A stretch of 64,000 nucleotides of DNA from a virus: positions 1 through 64,000 of IMG/VR virus record IMGVR_UViG_3300031576_000016, one strand, 5' to 3'. The position numbers and the translations under genes are program-made. Each line of letters opens with the position of its first letter. The first letter of the stretch is position 1. Below, in pieces: positions 21,497-29,327 of this stretch. The notes beneath the pieces are model-generated. The model worked only from the letters and a program-made list of their open reading frames with translations, had not been told where the DNA came from and did no database searches.

Positions 21497-22296
21497 GCAA
21501 GACCGACCAGAAGTGGATTCTCGAAAACGCCGGCACGTTGTCTGTTGATGACATGGCGACCAAGCTCGGCAAGCGTCCCGAACTTATCCACAAGTTCATC
21601 CGCGAAAACGGCGGCACCGTTCCGGCTCCCGAGGACCGCATCAGCATCCGCGAGGAGCTTCGCCAGTCCGAAGAGTGGAAGCGCTTGAAGTCGGAGTTCT
21701 CCGGCGAGGAACTGAAGCTGTTCGAGGAGAAGTACATCAGCCTGATGTCGCAATTCAAGGGCAACGTGTTGCCCTCGGAAGAGACCAGCGTCATGCAGGC
21801 CATCAAGTACATCATCCTCATGAGTCGTAACCTCATCGCCCGCTCAAACGCGCTGCGTGACGTGGGCCGGCTCGAAACCATGATGGACGACCTTCTCGCG
21901 CGGCACAACTACGACCCAAAGCAGTTCGACAACAACGCCAAGGCCCTGGCCCTGAATCTGGAGACCCAGCTTCAGGCTGCCCGCGCAAGCGAACAGGCTC
22001 ACACGAATGAGTACGTGAAGTTTCAAGAGCGATACGACAACATCATGAAGTCGTTGAAAGCTCAGCGCGACCAACGCATCAAAGACGTGGAGTCCTCGAA
22101 GACCAACATCCTCGCGCTGGTGAAAATGCTCCAGCAAAAGGACATCCAGGACCGCGAGGGTCGCTCGGCCGAGCTTATGCGGAAAGCCGCAGACAAAGAA
22201 TACAAGCGACTTGGCGCGCTGCACACCTATGAGGATGGCGGGCTCGACCGGCCCATCCTCTCCCCCGACACGCTCGACATAGGAGACGAAGAATGA
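21472..22296 (+). CDS. HTH coiled-coil protein, candidate small terminase (274 aa)
   Basis: ATG 21472 overlaps the sigma gene. An N-terminal helix-turn-helix (SKTDQKWILENAG, LSVDDMATKLGKRPELIHKF) is followed by a long charged coiled-coil (about residues 60-240). HTH plus oligomerisation helix and position upstream of the large terminase suggest the DNA-recognising small terminase subunit. It is longer than most small terminases, so a structural or regulatory role remains possible. Confidence 0.55.
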   Translation: MPAKPGRISKTDQKWILENAGTLSVDDMATKLGKRPELIHKFIRENGGTVPAPEDRISIREELRQSEEWKRLKSEFSGEELKLFEEKYISLMSQFKGNVLPSEETSVMQAIKYIILMSRNLIARSNALRDVGRLETMMDDLLARHNYDPKQFDNNAKALALNLETQLQAARASEQAHTNEYVKFQERYDNIMKSLKAQRDQRIKDVESSKTNILALVKMLQQKDIQDREGRSAELMRKAADKEYKRLGALHTYEDGGLDRPILSPDTLDIGDEE

Positions 22297-22517
22297 ACTG
22301 GATTTTGCTCGTCAGCATTTTCATCGGCATCGGCCGATTCACTATCCCCGGCCACGAAATTTCCTACAATGGAAGCTACGAGGCGTTTGCCCATATCTGG
22401 GTGGGCGCGCTGCTCGTGCTGGCTTTCCAGAAGCGGAAGGCCGCTATCTTGGCCCTGGTGTTGCTGACGATTCTCGAAGTCATTGCCTTCGCGGTTTTCA
22501 AAGGATGGATGCCATGA
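22293..22517 (+). CDS. Small membrane protein (74 aa)
   Basis: ATG 22293 overlaps the previous stop (ATGA). Two hydrophobic helices: WILLVSIFIGIG near the start and AILALVLLTILEVIAFAVF at the end, separated by a segment with YEAFAHIWVGALLVLAF. Likely inner membrane. Could be holin-like or a small lipid-linked protein; no lysis gene is seen next to it. Confidence 0.75.
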   Translation: MNWILLVSIFIGIGRFTIPGHEISYNGSYEAFAHIWVGALLVLAFQKRKAAILALVLLTILEVIAFAVFKGWMP

Positions 22518-22738
22518 TTGTGCTGACCCGGGCCAACAACAAAGAGCTTCTCGAAAAGGTTCTCGCGTACCTCAAATCGAGGTATCCCGAAGAGAACACC
22601 CAGGACCTGAAGGTTTTGCAGGAAGGGAAGATTTGCTGGTGTCTGTTTTTCGACGGACCCAGGGAACGGCTGCTGCCCGTCATTAGTGTCGCGGCAGAGC
22701 TTGCAAAAGGAGCGATGGAATGGATAAGCGAGCCCTGA
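22514..22738 (+). CDS. Hypothetical protein (74 aa)
   Basis: ATG 22514 overlaps the previous TGA. Sequence MIVLTRANNKELLEKVLAYL then a beta-rich CWCLFFDGPRERLLP. Overlaps the start of the GDP-mannose dehydratase gene. Function unknown. Confidence 0.75.
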   Translation: MIVLTRANNKELLEKVLAYLKSRYPEENTQDLKVLQEGKICWCLFFDGPRERLLPVISVAAELAKGAMEWISEP

Positions 22739-23859
22739 TTTTCGGCGTCACCGGACAAGACGGGTCTTACCTCGCGGAGTTTCTCCTTTCTAAGGGATAT
22801 TCCGTATGCGGTGTGTGTCGCCGCGTGAGCGTGCCCAACACGCAGCGGATTCATCACCTTCTGAACGAGCCGAGGTTCCGGCTTGAGTTCGGGGATGTGA
22901 CGGACATGAGCAGTGTCAGCCGCATCTACAACGAGAACCTGGACGGCCACTACGACGAAGTCTACAATCTGGCCGCTCAGTCTCACGTCGGCCTCTCTTT
23001 TGACGAGCCGGCCCACACGACCCAGGTGACCTACCTCGGGTGCCTCAACATTCTGGAAACCATCCGTCAACGGCACTACAGCCGGTGGATGTCAGAGCCC
23101 TGCCCCAACACGAAGGTTCGGTTCTACCAGGCCAGCAGCAGCGAGATGTTCGGCCGGGGCCGGAGCATGGACTTCTCCAAGATGTTGACTGGCGGCAACG
23201 TGACGGAGTCTGTGATGTACCACGGCTCGCCGAATATCTGGAAGGAGCCGGACCCGAACCACAACCAGGATACCGGCTGGGTCCAGCACGAACTGACCCC
23301 CATGCTTCCCTGCTCACCCTATGCCGTCGCCAAGCTTGCGGCCCACAACCTCGTGCGCATCTACCGCGAGTCCTACGGGCTCTTTGCGTGCAGCGGCATC
23401 CTGTTCAATCACGAGTCCGAGCGACGGGGCGAGAACTTCGTCACCCGCAAAATCACCAAGTACGTGGCCAGCCTAAAGGCCGGCCACGTCAAGACCAAGC
23501 TGATGCTCGGAAACCTCACGGCCAAGCGCGATTGGGGCCATGCTGAGGACTATGTGCGCGGCATGTGGCTGATGCTCCAGCAAGACAAGGCCGATGACTA
23601 CGTGCTCGCGACTGGTGAGACGCACACAGTCGAAGACTTCCTGCGTGAAGCGTTCGCCGTCATTGGCATCGACGACCACAAGCCCTATGTGGCCCAGAGC
23701 GCGGACTACATGAGACCCAACGAAGTCCCCTTCCTGCTTGGGGATGCGACCAAGGCCAAGAACTGCCTGGGCTGGGTTCCGCAGGTGAATTTCGCGGACC
23801 TGGTCCGTCGAATGGTGTTATCTGATGTAGCTGAGACAAACAATGCCAAAGCGAGTTGA
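22720..23859 (+). CDS. gmd: GDP-mannose 4,6-dehydratase
   Basis: ATG 22720 with AAAAGGAGCGATGGA upstream; 379 residues. Extended SDR fold: nucleotide-binding GVTGQDG (9-15), NLAAQSHVGLSF (83-94), catalytic SSSEMF (139-144) and YxxxK in SPYAVAK (Y201, K205), then FNHESERRGENFVTRKI. It converts GDP-D-mannose to GDP-4-keto-6-deoxy-D-mannose, the precursor of GDP-fucose, rhamnose and perosamine. An insertion of roughly 35 residues lies between SSEMF and the YxxxK motif. No partner reductase or glycosyltransferase is visible in the window. Confidence 0.93.
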   Translation: MDKRALIFGVTGQDGSYLAEFLLSKGYSVCGVCRRVSVPNTQRIHHLLNEPRFRLEFGDVTDMSSVSRIYNENLDGHYDEVYNLAAQSHVGLSFDEPAHTTQVTYLGCLNILETIRQRHYSRWMSEPCPNTKVRFYQASSSEMFGRGRSMDFSKMLTGGNVTESVMYHGSPNIWKEPDPNHNQDTGWVQHELTPMLPCSPYAVAKLAAHNLVRIYRESYGLFACSGILFNHESERRGENFVTRKITKYVASLKAGHVKTKLMLGNLTAKRDWGHAEDYVRGMWLMLQQDKADDYVLATGETHTVEDFLREAFAVIGIDDHKPYVAQSADYMRPNEVPFLLGDATKAKNCLGWVPQVNFADLVRRMVLSDVAETNNAKAS

Positions 23860-24169
23860 AAGTCTGAGCGGTCCATATAAGGCGTGGCGCATGGAAGTCT
23901 TCAAGCGAGACGGCTTCAAGTGCCAGATGCCAAACTGCGGCAAAAAAGGCAAAATCGCCCCTCACCACATCAAGCGCTGGGCCGACGTTCCAGCGCTGCG
24001 GTACGCGGTCACCAATGGCATTACGTTGTGTCATGGGTGCCACGAAAAAGTCAAGGGGAATGAGGCTCAGTACGAGTCTCAGTTCATCAGTATCGTGGCA
24101 TCCAAGTCGGAAGGGGCCATAGATGTTTTGGTCATGAAGTATGCCCTCCGAAAAAAGCAAGAGTCCTAA
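23843..24169 (+). CDS. HNH endonuclease (108 aa)
   Basis: ATG 23843 overlaps the dehydratase end. HNH features: C27 and C32, H41-H42 in APHHIKRWADV, N58, then C63HGC66H67. HNH proteins beside terminases often take part in cos cleavage or packaging in long-tailed phages, so this is likely a packaging-linked nuclease rather than a homing enzyme (inference from position). Confidence 0.85.
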   Translation: MPKRVESLSGPYKAWRMEVFKRDGFKCQMPNCGKKGKIAPHHIKRWADVPALRYAVTNGITLCHGCHEKVKGNEAQYESQFISIVASKSEGAIDVLVMKYALRKKQES

Positions 24170-24641
24170 GTACCAGTACCGCGTCCTGCGTGATACACGA
24201 GAAAAAGACGAATACGGCTGGGTCTTCCCCGCGAACGACCGGTGCCTTGGCACGGTTGAGACGACGCTTCATACCGGGGACTACACACTCGAAGGCTACG
24301 AGAAGCTGTTCATCATCGAACGCAAAGGCGGCATCGCTGAGTTCGCCAAGAACCTGGTTCAAAAGCGATTCGAGATGGAGCTTTGCCGGCTCGATGAATG
24401 GCTTCATCCATATCTTATTCTTGAGTTTGACTTAGCTCACATTGTCAACTTCCCACTAGGGTCCGGCATCCCAGAGAGTAAGCTTCGCTACCTGAAGCTC
24501 ACTCCTCAGTTCTTGATGCAACGTGTCTGCGAACTACAACTCCGTCATAAGACCAGGCTGATTTTTGCCGGCAAGTACGGCAAGCACATCGCGTCGAGCC
24601 TGTTCAAGAGAATTTGTGAAAATGTCACGCTCCCCGCATGA
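24141..24641 (+). CDS. ERCC4-type nuclease (166 aa)
   Basis: ATG 24141 overlaps the HNH gene. RDTREKDEYGW, TGDYTLEGYEKLFIIERKGG and RFEMELCRL match the ERCC4/XPF nuclease core. The usual ERKxxxD motif reads ERKGGIAE (60-67), with the final acidic residue as Glu shifted by one. Probably a structure-specific nuclease for DNA processing or packaging. Sits between HNH and large terminase. Confidence 0.8.
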   Translation: MPSEKSKSPKYQYRVLRDTREKDEYGWVFPANDRCLGTVETTLHTGDYTLEGYEKLFIIERKGGIAEFAKNLVQKRFEMELCRLDEWLHPYLILEFDLAHIVNFPLGSGIPESKLRYLKLTPQFLMQRVCELQLRHKTRLIFAGKYGKHIASSLFKRICENVTLPA

Positions 24642-26709
24642 ACGAGCCATCGAAATCGCCAATGAAGAGTGGTTGAACCTTGGCGACACTACCAAGCTCG
24701 AAATCGTCAACCCGTTCGCTATGCGAACCGAAGAAGACATCGAGAAGCCAATCGACCATCTGCTGGCGCTGATGCGTCGGCCAGAATACTTCGGCTTCAC
24801 GTGCAAATGGCTGTTCAACAAGACTCTCGTGCCCTATCAGGGTGCCTGGCTTTATGAGCTTTGGAACCGGCCGTTTCCAATGCTGGTTGGTAGTCGTGGA
24901 GCGGGCAAGTCTTTCATGCTCGGGCTTTACTGCGTGCTACGCGCGTTGTTCACACAGGGCACCAAAATCGTCATCGTTGGCGCAGCCTTCAGGCAAGCCA
25001 AATATGTGTTCGAGTACGCCGAGAACATATGGCACAACGCTCCGATGTTGCAAGACATCTGCGGCGACAGCCGGCGAAATGGGCCCAAGCGCGACGTAGA
25101 CCGGTGCGTCTTCCGCATTGGCGAGAGCGAAATTGTGGCGTTGCCCATTGGCGACGGCTCGAAGATTCGTGGTCAACGTGCCAGCATCATCATCTCTGAC
25201 GAATTCTCGTCGGTGCCACTGCCTATTTACGAAACTGTCATCGAGCCGTTTGCCAGCGTGTCTATGGACCCGGTGGCGAAGCTTCAAGAGGCAGCACGCA
25301 TCCGGGCCTTCAAACGAATGGGTCTATGGAGCGATGAGCAGGAAGCGGAGACGGGCATCGGGTTCTTGTCGAACCAATCCATCATCTCCGGCTCCGCATA
25401 CTATGGCTTCAACCACTTTGCGGCTTACTGGCGGCGCTGGAAGGCCATCATCGAGTCGCGCGGCGAGCCCAAGAAGCTTCAGGAGATTTTCGGCGGCGAC
25501 GTGCCGCCCAAGTTCAACTGGCGTGACTATTGCGTCATCCGGATGCCCGTCGAGTTGTTGCCCGAAGGCTTCATGGATGAGAAGAATGTCGCCAAGGCCC
25601 GGGCCACGGTCCATCTCACACAGTACCAGATGGAATATGGTGCGTGTTTCGCCAATGACAGCAACGGCTTTTTCAAGGCTTCCCTCATCCAGAGTTGCGT
25701 GGTCGGCAACCCGGTCACGCCCATCGAGCACCGCAGCTGCGGCGAAGTCTGCTTCAACGCGGTCCTGAAGGGCCTTCCCACTCGTCGATACGTCATGGGC
25801 ATTGACCCGGCGTCCGAGCACGACAACTTCTCGATTGTTGTCCTGGAGCTATGGGGGGACCACAGGCGCATTGTCTACTGCTGGACCACCACGCGCAAGC
25901 GGCACAAAGCGAAGTTGAAGAAGGGGCTGACTCAGGAGCATGACTTCTACAGCTATGCGGCCAGGAAGATTCGCGAGCTTATGTACCTCTTCCCTTGCGA
26001 GCGACTCTGTGTTGACTCTCAGGGTGGTGGTGTTTCCATCATCGAAGCTTTGCAAGACCCTAAGCGTCTCGCAGCAGGCGAGCGACCCATCTATCCAGTC
26101 ATCGACTTTGATGACCCGAAGGACACCGACGCCCTCGTGGGCGACCACATACTTGAAGTTGTCAACTTCGCGAAATCGGAATGGGTGGTGCAGGCGAACC
26201 ACGGCATGAAGAAAGACTTCGAGGACAAGGTCCTCCTCTTCCCGCAGTTCGACACTGCAGTGCTCGGCCTTGCTATCGAAGAGGACAAGGAGCGCGGCCG
26301 CGTCATTGCCGATGACGAATGGACCGAGAAGCTCTACGACACGCTCGAAGATGCCATCATGGAGATTGAAGACCTCAAGGACGAGTTGGCGACCATCGTT
26401 CACACCCAGACCGGGACGACGATGCGCGACCGCTGGGACACGCCCGAGGTCAAGCTACCTGGCGGCAAGAAGGGCCGGCTTCGCAAAGACCGTTACTCGT
26501 CGCTCCTCATGGCGAACATGGCTGCCCGCATCCTCGCGCTGACGCCCATCCAGGCCGACGTGGAGGTCTATGGCGGCTTCGCCAGGGAGATTGTGGGTCG
26601 CAGCAAGGGGCGCGCGGCGCGCGCGACCAATCATCAGAACCCATCCTGGTACACGGAGAAGGTGCAAACTGGCCGAGCATTCGGCGCGGTTGTGCAGCGT
26701 CGGCGATAA
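24622..26709 (+). CDS. terL: Terminase large subunit
   Basis: ATG 24622 (MSRSPHERAIEIANEEW) overlaps the upstream gene; an earlier ATG would add 19 Ser/Arg-rich residues of shadow sequence. 695 residues. Walker A GSRGAGKS (90-97), Walker B SIIISDEF (about 188-195), and RNase H-like nuclease acidic residues in VMGIDPASEHDN (D395) and LCVDSQGGG (D465). It is the ATP-driven motor and headful or cos nuclease that packages DNA through the portal. Confidence 0.95.
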   Translation: MSRSPHERAIEIANEEWLNLGDTTKLEIVNPFAMRTEEDIEKPIDHLLALMRRPEYFGFTCKWLFNKTLVPYQGAWLYELWNRPFPMLVGSRGAGKSFMLGLYCVLRALFTQGTKIVIVGAAFRQAKYVFEYAENIWHNAPMLQDICGDSRRNGPKRDVDRCVFRIGESEIVALPIGDGSKIRGQRASIIISDEFSSVPLPIYETVIEPFASVSMDPVAKLQEAARIRAFKRMGLWSDEQEAETGIGFLSNQSIISGSAYYGFNHFAAYWRRWKAIIESRGEPKKLQEIFGGDVPPKFNWRDYCVIRMPVELLPEGFMDEKNVAKARATVHLTQYQMEYGACFANDSNGFFKASLIQSCVVGNPVTPIEHRSCGEVCFNAVLKGLPTRRYVMGIDPASEHDNFSIVVLELWGDHRRIVYCWTTTRKRHKAKLKKGLTQEHDFYSYAARKIRELMYLFPCERLCVDSQGGGVSIIEALQDPKRLAAGERPIYPVIDFDDPKDTDALVGDHILEVVNFAKSEWVVQANHGMKKDFEDKVLLFPQFDTAVLGLAIEEDKERGRVIADDEWTEKLYDTLEDAIMEIEDLKDELATIVHTQTGTTMRDRWDTPEVKLPGGKKGRLRKDRYSSLLMANMAARILALTPIQADVEVYGGFAREIVGRSKGRAARATNHQNPSWYTEKVQTGRAFGAVVQRRR

Positions 26710-26817
26710 ACTGGTGTATCTCCATTTGTAGCAATTGAATTGGTCAACTCGATATACTCTTGCAACTCCTGTCGTGTCTTCAACTTACATGATTAGGATT
26801 GCCAATGTGAATACACT
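26710..26817 (+). promoter_or_regulatory. AT-rich gap with a possible promoter
   Basis: The only sizeable gap between terminase and portal. TATACT at 26753-26758 is a good -10 box, but no convincing -35 lies 16-18 bases upstream. Could drive the portal-capsid genes with a phage-specific sigma factor. Confidence 0.35.
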
Positions 26818-29133
26818 GTGAGCAAGCCCATAAAGCCCCCCGAGCCCTCGTCTTACCTGTCCTGGGAAGCCGGCGATGAACGCGGCCGAGCCCTGGCATT
26901 CAGCCAGACCGCTGCCGCGCTGAAGAAGGTCGAGCCCATCATGCGGACCCAGGGCTCCAGCATCTTCCTCAACGTCGCTCCCGGCGGCGTGTCTGTGCGC
27001 GACGGCTTTGACCGTGGCGACTATGAGAGCTTTCGCGGCGGCGAGGCGTTGCCGGGCACTCCCAAAGAATCCATCGCGGCCTGTGAGAACGCCTACCTCA
27101 ACGTCGGTGTTGTTCGCAACATCATCGACCTCATGGCGGACTTTGCCATTCAGGGCATCGACCTGGTCCACCCCAATGAACGTATCGAGCGCTTCTACAA
27201 AGAGTGGTTTCGTCGTGTCGGCGGGCCGGAACGGTCTGAACGATTCGTAAACTATCTCTATCGAGCCGGCAATGTTGTCGTAAAACGACAGACGGCGAAG
27301 CTGACGGCCCGCGATGAAGAACGCATCAAAAAGTCCATCGCAGAGCCAGAGGTAGAAGTCGAGGAGCCGGTCAAGCTCCTGAAGCGCGAGATACCCTGGC
27401 GGTACACTTTCCTCAACCCCTTATCAGTTGAGTTGTTAGCAGAAGAGCTTGCCCCATTTCTCGGCCGCGAAAACTTCGCTTTCGCGATAAAGATTTCGCA
27501 AAACCTTTCGCTAAAGATACGCTCTCCGAAGGGTCCGATTGAACGGGACCTCGTCGCCAAATTGCCAGCAGACATCCTCTCTCTGCTCAAGTCGGGCAAG
27601 CGCCTCATTCCGCTCGACCCGGAGAAGGTACGCGCTTTCTACTACAAGCGCGATGACTGGAAGCCGTGGGCCTTTCCAATGGTCCACTCCATCCTCAGCG
27701 ACCTGAACTGTCTGACGAAGATGAAGCTGGCGGACCTCGCGGCGCTCGACGGGGCCATTAGTTGCATCCGTGTCTGGCGGCTCGGCAACATCGAAGCTCG
27801 CATCATTCCGAATGAAGCCTTGATTCAGCGTCTGGCTGAGATGCTGACGAACAACGTCGGCGGCGGCGTCATGGACCTCATCTGGGGGCCAGACATCGAC
27901 CTGCTCGAAACAAACACCGACGTTCACCACTTTCTCGGCCAGACGAAGTATGAGCCGGTTCTGACAGCCATCTATGCCGGCCTCGGCGTGCCTCCAACGC
28001 TCACAGGCGCGGCCACGCAATCCGGGTTCACCAACAACTTCATCTCGCTTCAGACCATGACGGAGCGGCTCGAATACGGCCGCAGCATCCTTCGCGAGTT
28101 CTGGGAGTATGAGATTCGCCTGGTGCAACGCGCGATGGGTTTCCGGTTCCCGGCGACCCTGGTGTTCGACCGCATGACCCTCTCTGACGAAGCGAGCGAG
28201 AAACAGCTTCTCATCAACCTGGCAGACCGAGACATCATTTCCTGGGAGAGTGTCGTCGAGCGGTTCGGTGAGACTCCAGAGATTGAAGCGGTCCGGCTCC
28301 GTCGCGAAATGCGCAAGCGTGAAGATGGCATGTTGCCCGAGAAGGCCAGCCCGTTCCACGACCCAGAACACGAATTCGGACTCCAGAAGATTTTCTCTCA
28401 GGGCGGCACCGTCACCCCGAGCGAAGTCGGTCTCGAACTCGAAGAGCGAGCGTCTGGCGAGAAGACCGTCATGGAGCAGCAGCAGAAACACGAAAAGGAT
28501 GTGCTTGGCAAGACTCAGGAGCACAACCATGAGGTCCTTGACAAAACCCACAAGCACGAGAAGCAATCGCAAAAGGTGGACCAGGAAACAAGTAAGCAGG
28601 AGATGGACCACGACTTCAAGACGCAGCAGTTGCAATTGAAGCACGGCGTCCACCCAGGCCAGATTGAAAAACACGCTATCAAGCATGGCGTCCCGGGCCA
28701 GGGCCGGCCGAAGAACTCGAACGACAAGACGAAGCGGAAATCGAAGACGGTCAAGCCGCGCACGTCGGCTCAGTTCGTTCAAGAGTTGGCCCACGCGGAG
28801 AACCTGCTGGCTTCGCTCAATGAGATGGTCGCGCCGGTCTACCTTCGCTCGCTTGGCAAGCAGAATCTTCGTCAGTTGACGGACACCGAGGGGAAGGACT
28901 TCGAGGAGTTCAAGTTCGCCCTCCTGTGTCAGTTCCAGCTGGGAGAAGAGATTACGCAGGAGAAGGTGAAGGCAGCTGTGTCAAGCGACCTCTTCCTTCC
29001 TGCTCACGTACAGCAACTCTATCGTACAACGCTTTCGACGTATGTCCAGAAGAACGACCGCGACCCGCCTGTGGAGGTTTTGCGTCGGTTCCAGGCTTCC
29101 GTCTTCGCCCTTTACCGTGGTGAGTACGAGTAG
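26818..29133 (+). CDS. Portal protein (771 aa)
   Basis: No in-frame ATG exists before GTG 26818, which is taken as start. Portal-like features: central YRAGNVVVKRQTAKL, WRYTFLNPLSVELL, GVPPTLTGAATQSGFTNNF and LEYGRSILREFWEYEIRLV. Position after terminase supports it. Portals form the dodecameric DNA channel. The C-terminal about 200 residues are unusual: His/Gln/Lys-rich heptad-like segment (MEQQQKHEKDVLGKTQEHNH onward), then a basic linker and a helical end. Ends in TAG. Confidence 0.85.
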   Translation: MSKPIKPPEPSSYLSWEAGDERGRALAFSQTAAALKKVEPIMRTQGSSIFLNVAPGGVSVRDGFDRGDYESFRGGEALPGTPKESIAACENAYLNVGVVRNIIDLMADFAIQGIDLVHPNERIERFYKEWFRRVGGPERSERFVNYLYRAGNVVVKRQTAKLTARDEERIKKSIAEPEVEVEEPVKLLKREIPWRYTFLNPLSVELLAEELAPFLGRENFAFAIKISQNLSLKIRSPKGPIERDLVAKLPADILSLLKSGKRLIPLDPEKVRAFYYKRDDWKPWAFPMVHSILSDLNCLTKMKLADLAALDGAISCIRVWRLGNIEARIIPNEALIQRLAEMLTNNVGGGVMDLIWGPDIDLLETNTDVHHFLGQTKYEPVLTAIYAGLGVPPTLTGAATQSGFTNNFISLQTMTERLEYGRSILREFWEYEIRLVQRAMGFRFPATLVFDRMTLSDEASEKQLLINLADRDIISWESVVERFGETPEIEAVRLRREMRKREDGMLPEKASPFHDPEHEFGLQKIFSQGGTVTPSEVGLELEERASGEKTVMEQQQKHEKDVLGKTQEHNHEVLDKTHKHEKQSQKVDQETSKQEMDHDFKTQQLQLKHGVHPGQIEKHAIKHGVPGQGRPKNSNDKTKRKSKTVKPRTSAQFVQELAHAENLLASLNEMVAPVYLRSLGKQNLRQLTDTEGKDFEEFKFALLCQFQLGEEITQEKVKAAVSSDLFLPAHVQQLYRTTLSTYVQKNDRDPPVEVLRRFQASVFALYRGEYE

Positions 29134-29135
29134 GG

Positions 29136-29327
29136 GTGTATGTAACGAATGGCGATGGACCTTATGGCAGCAAGGGTTCCGCTCTCTTTGAGAGGTCAGT
29201 ACCTTCTACTCCTGGTCCGGTAGTAACGGTGCGTGTCGAAACTCCGCGAGGAGAAGGCCAAAACCAGGCATCGCCTTCATTCAAAGTAGGAAACACCAAT
29301 GTACCAGATTCCAATTTTCAAAGCTGA
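29136..29327 (+). CDS. Possible small protein between portal and protease (63 aa)
   Basis: GTG 29136 opens a frame giving MYVTNGDGPYGSKGSA with no obvious structure. No strong ribosome binding site, and it overlaps the protease start by 29 bases. It fills a 165-base gap in an otherwise compact region, so it may be real, but confidence is low. Confidence 0.3.
   Translation: MYVTNGDGPYGSKGSALFERSVPSTPGPVVTVRVETPRGEGQNQASPSFKVGNTNVPDSNFQS

Noticed and set aside
23826-23838. Fourth copy of the 13-base motif at the end of the dehydratase gene
   Set aside because: Only 11 of 13 bases match, it lies within coding sequence and points against the local genes, so it was not annotated as a site.
27511-28794. 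Long minus-strand frame opposite the portal gene
   Set aside because: Leu/Arg/Val-rich shadow caused by codon bias; no ribosome binding site or motif.
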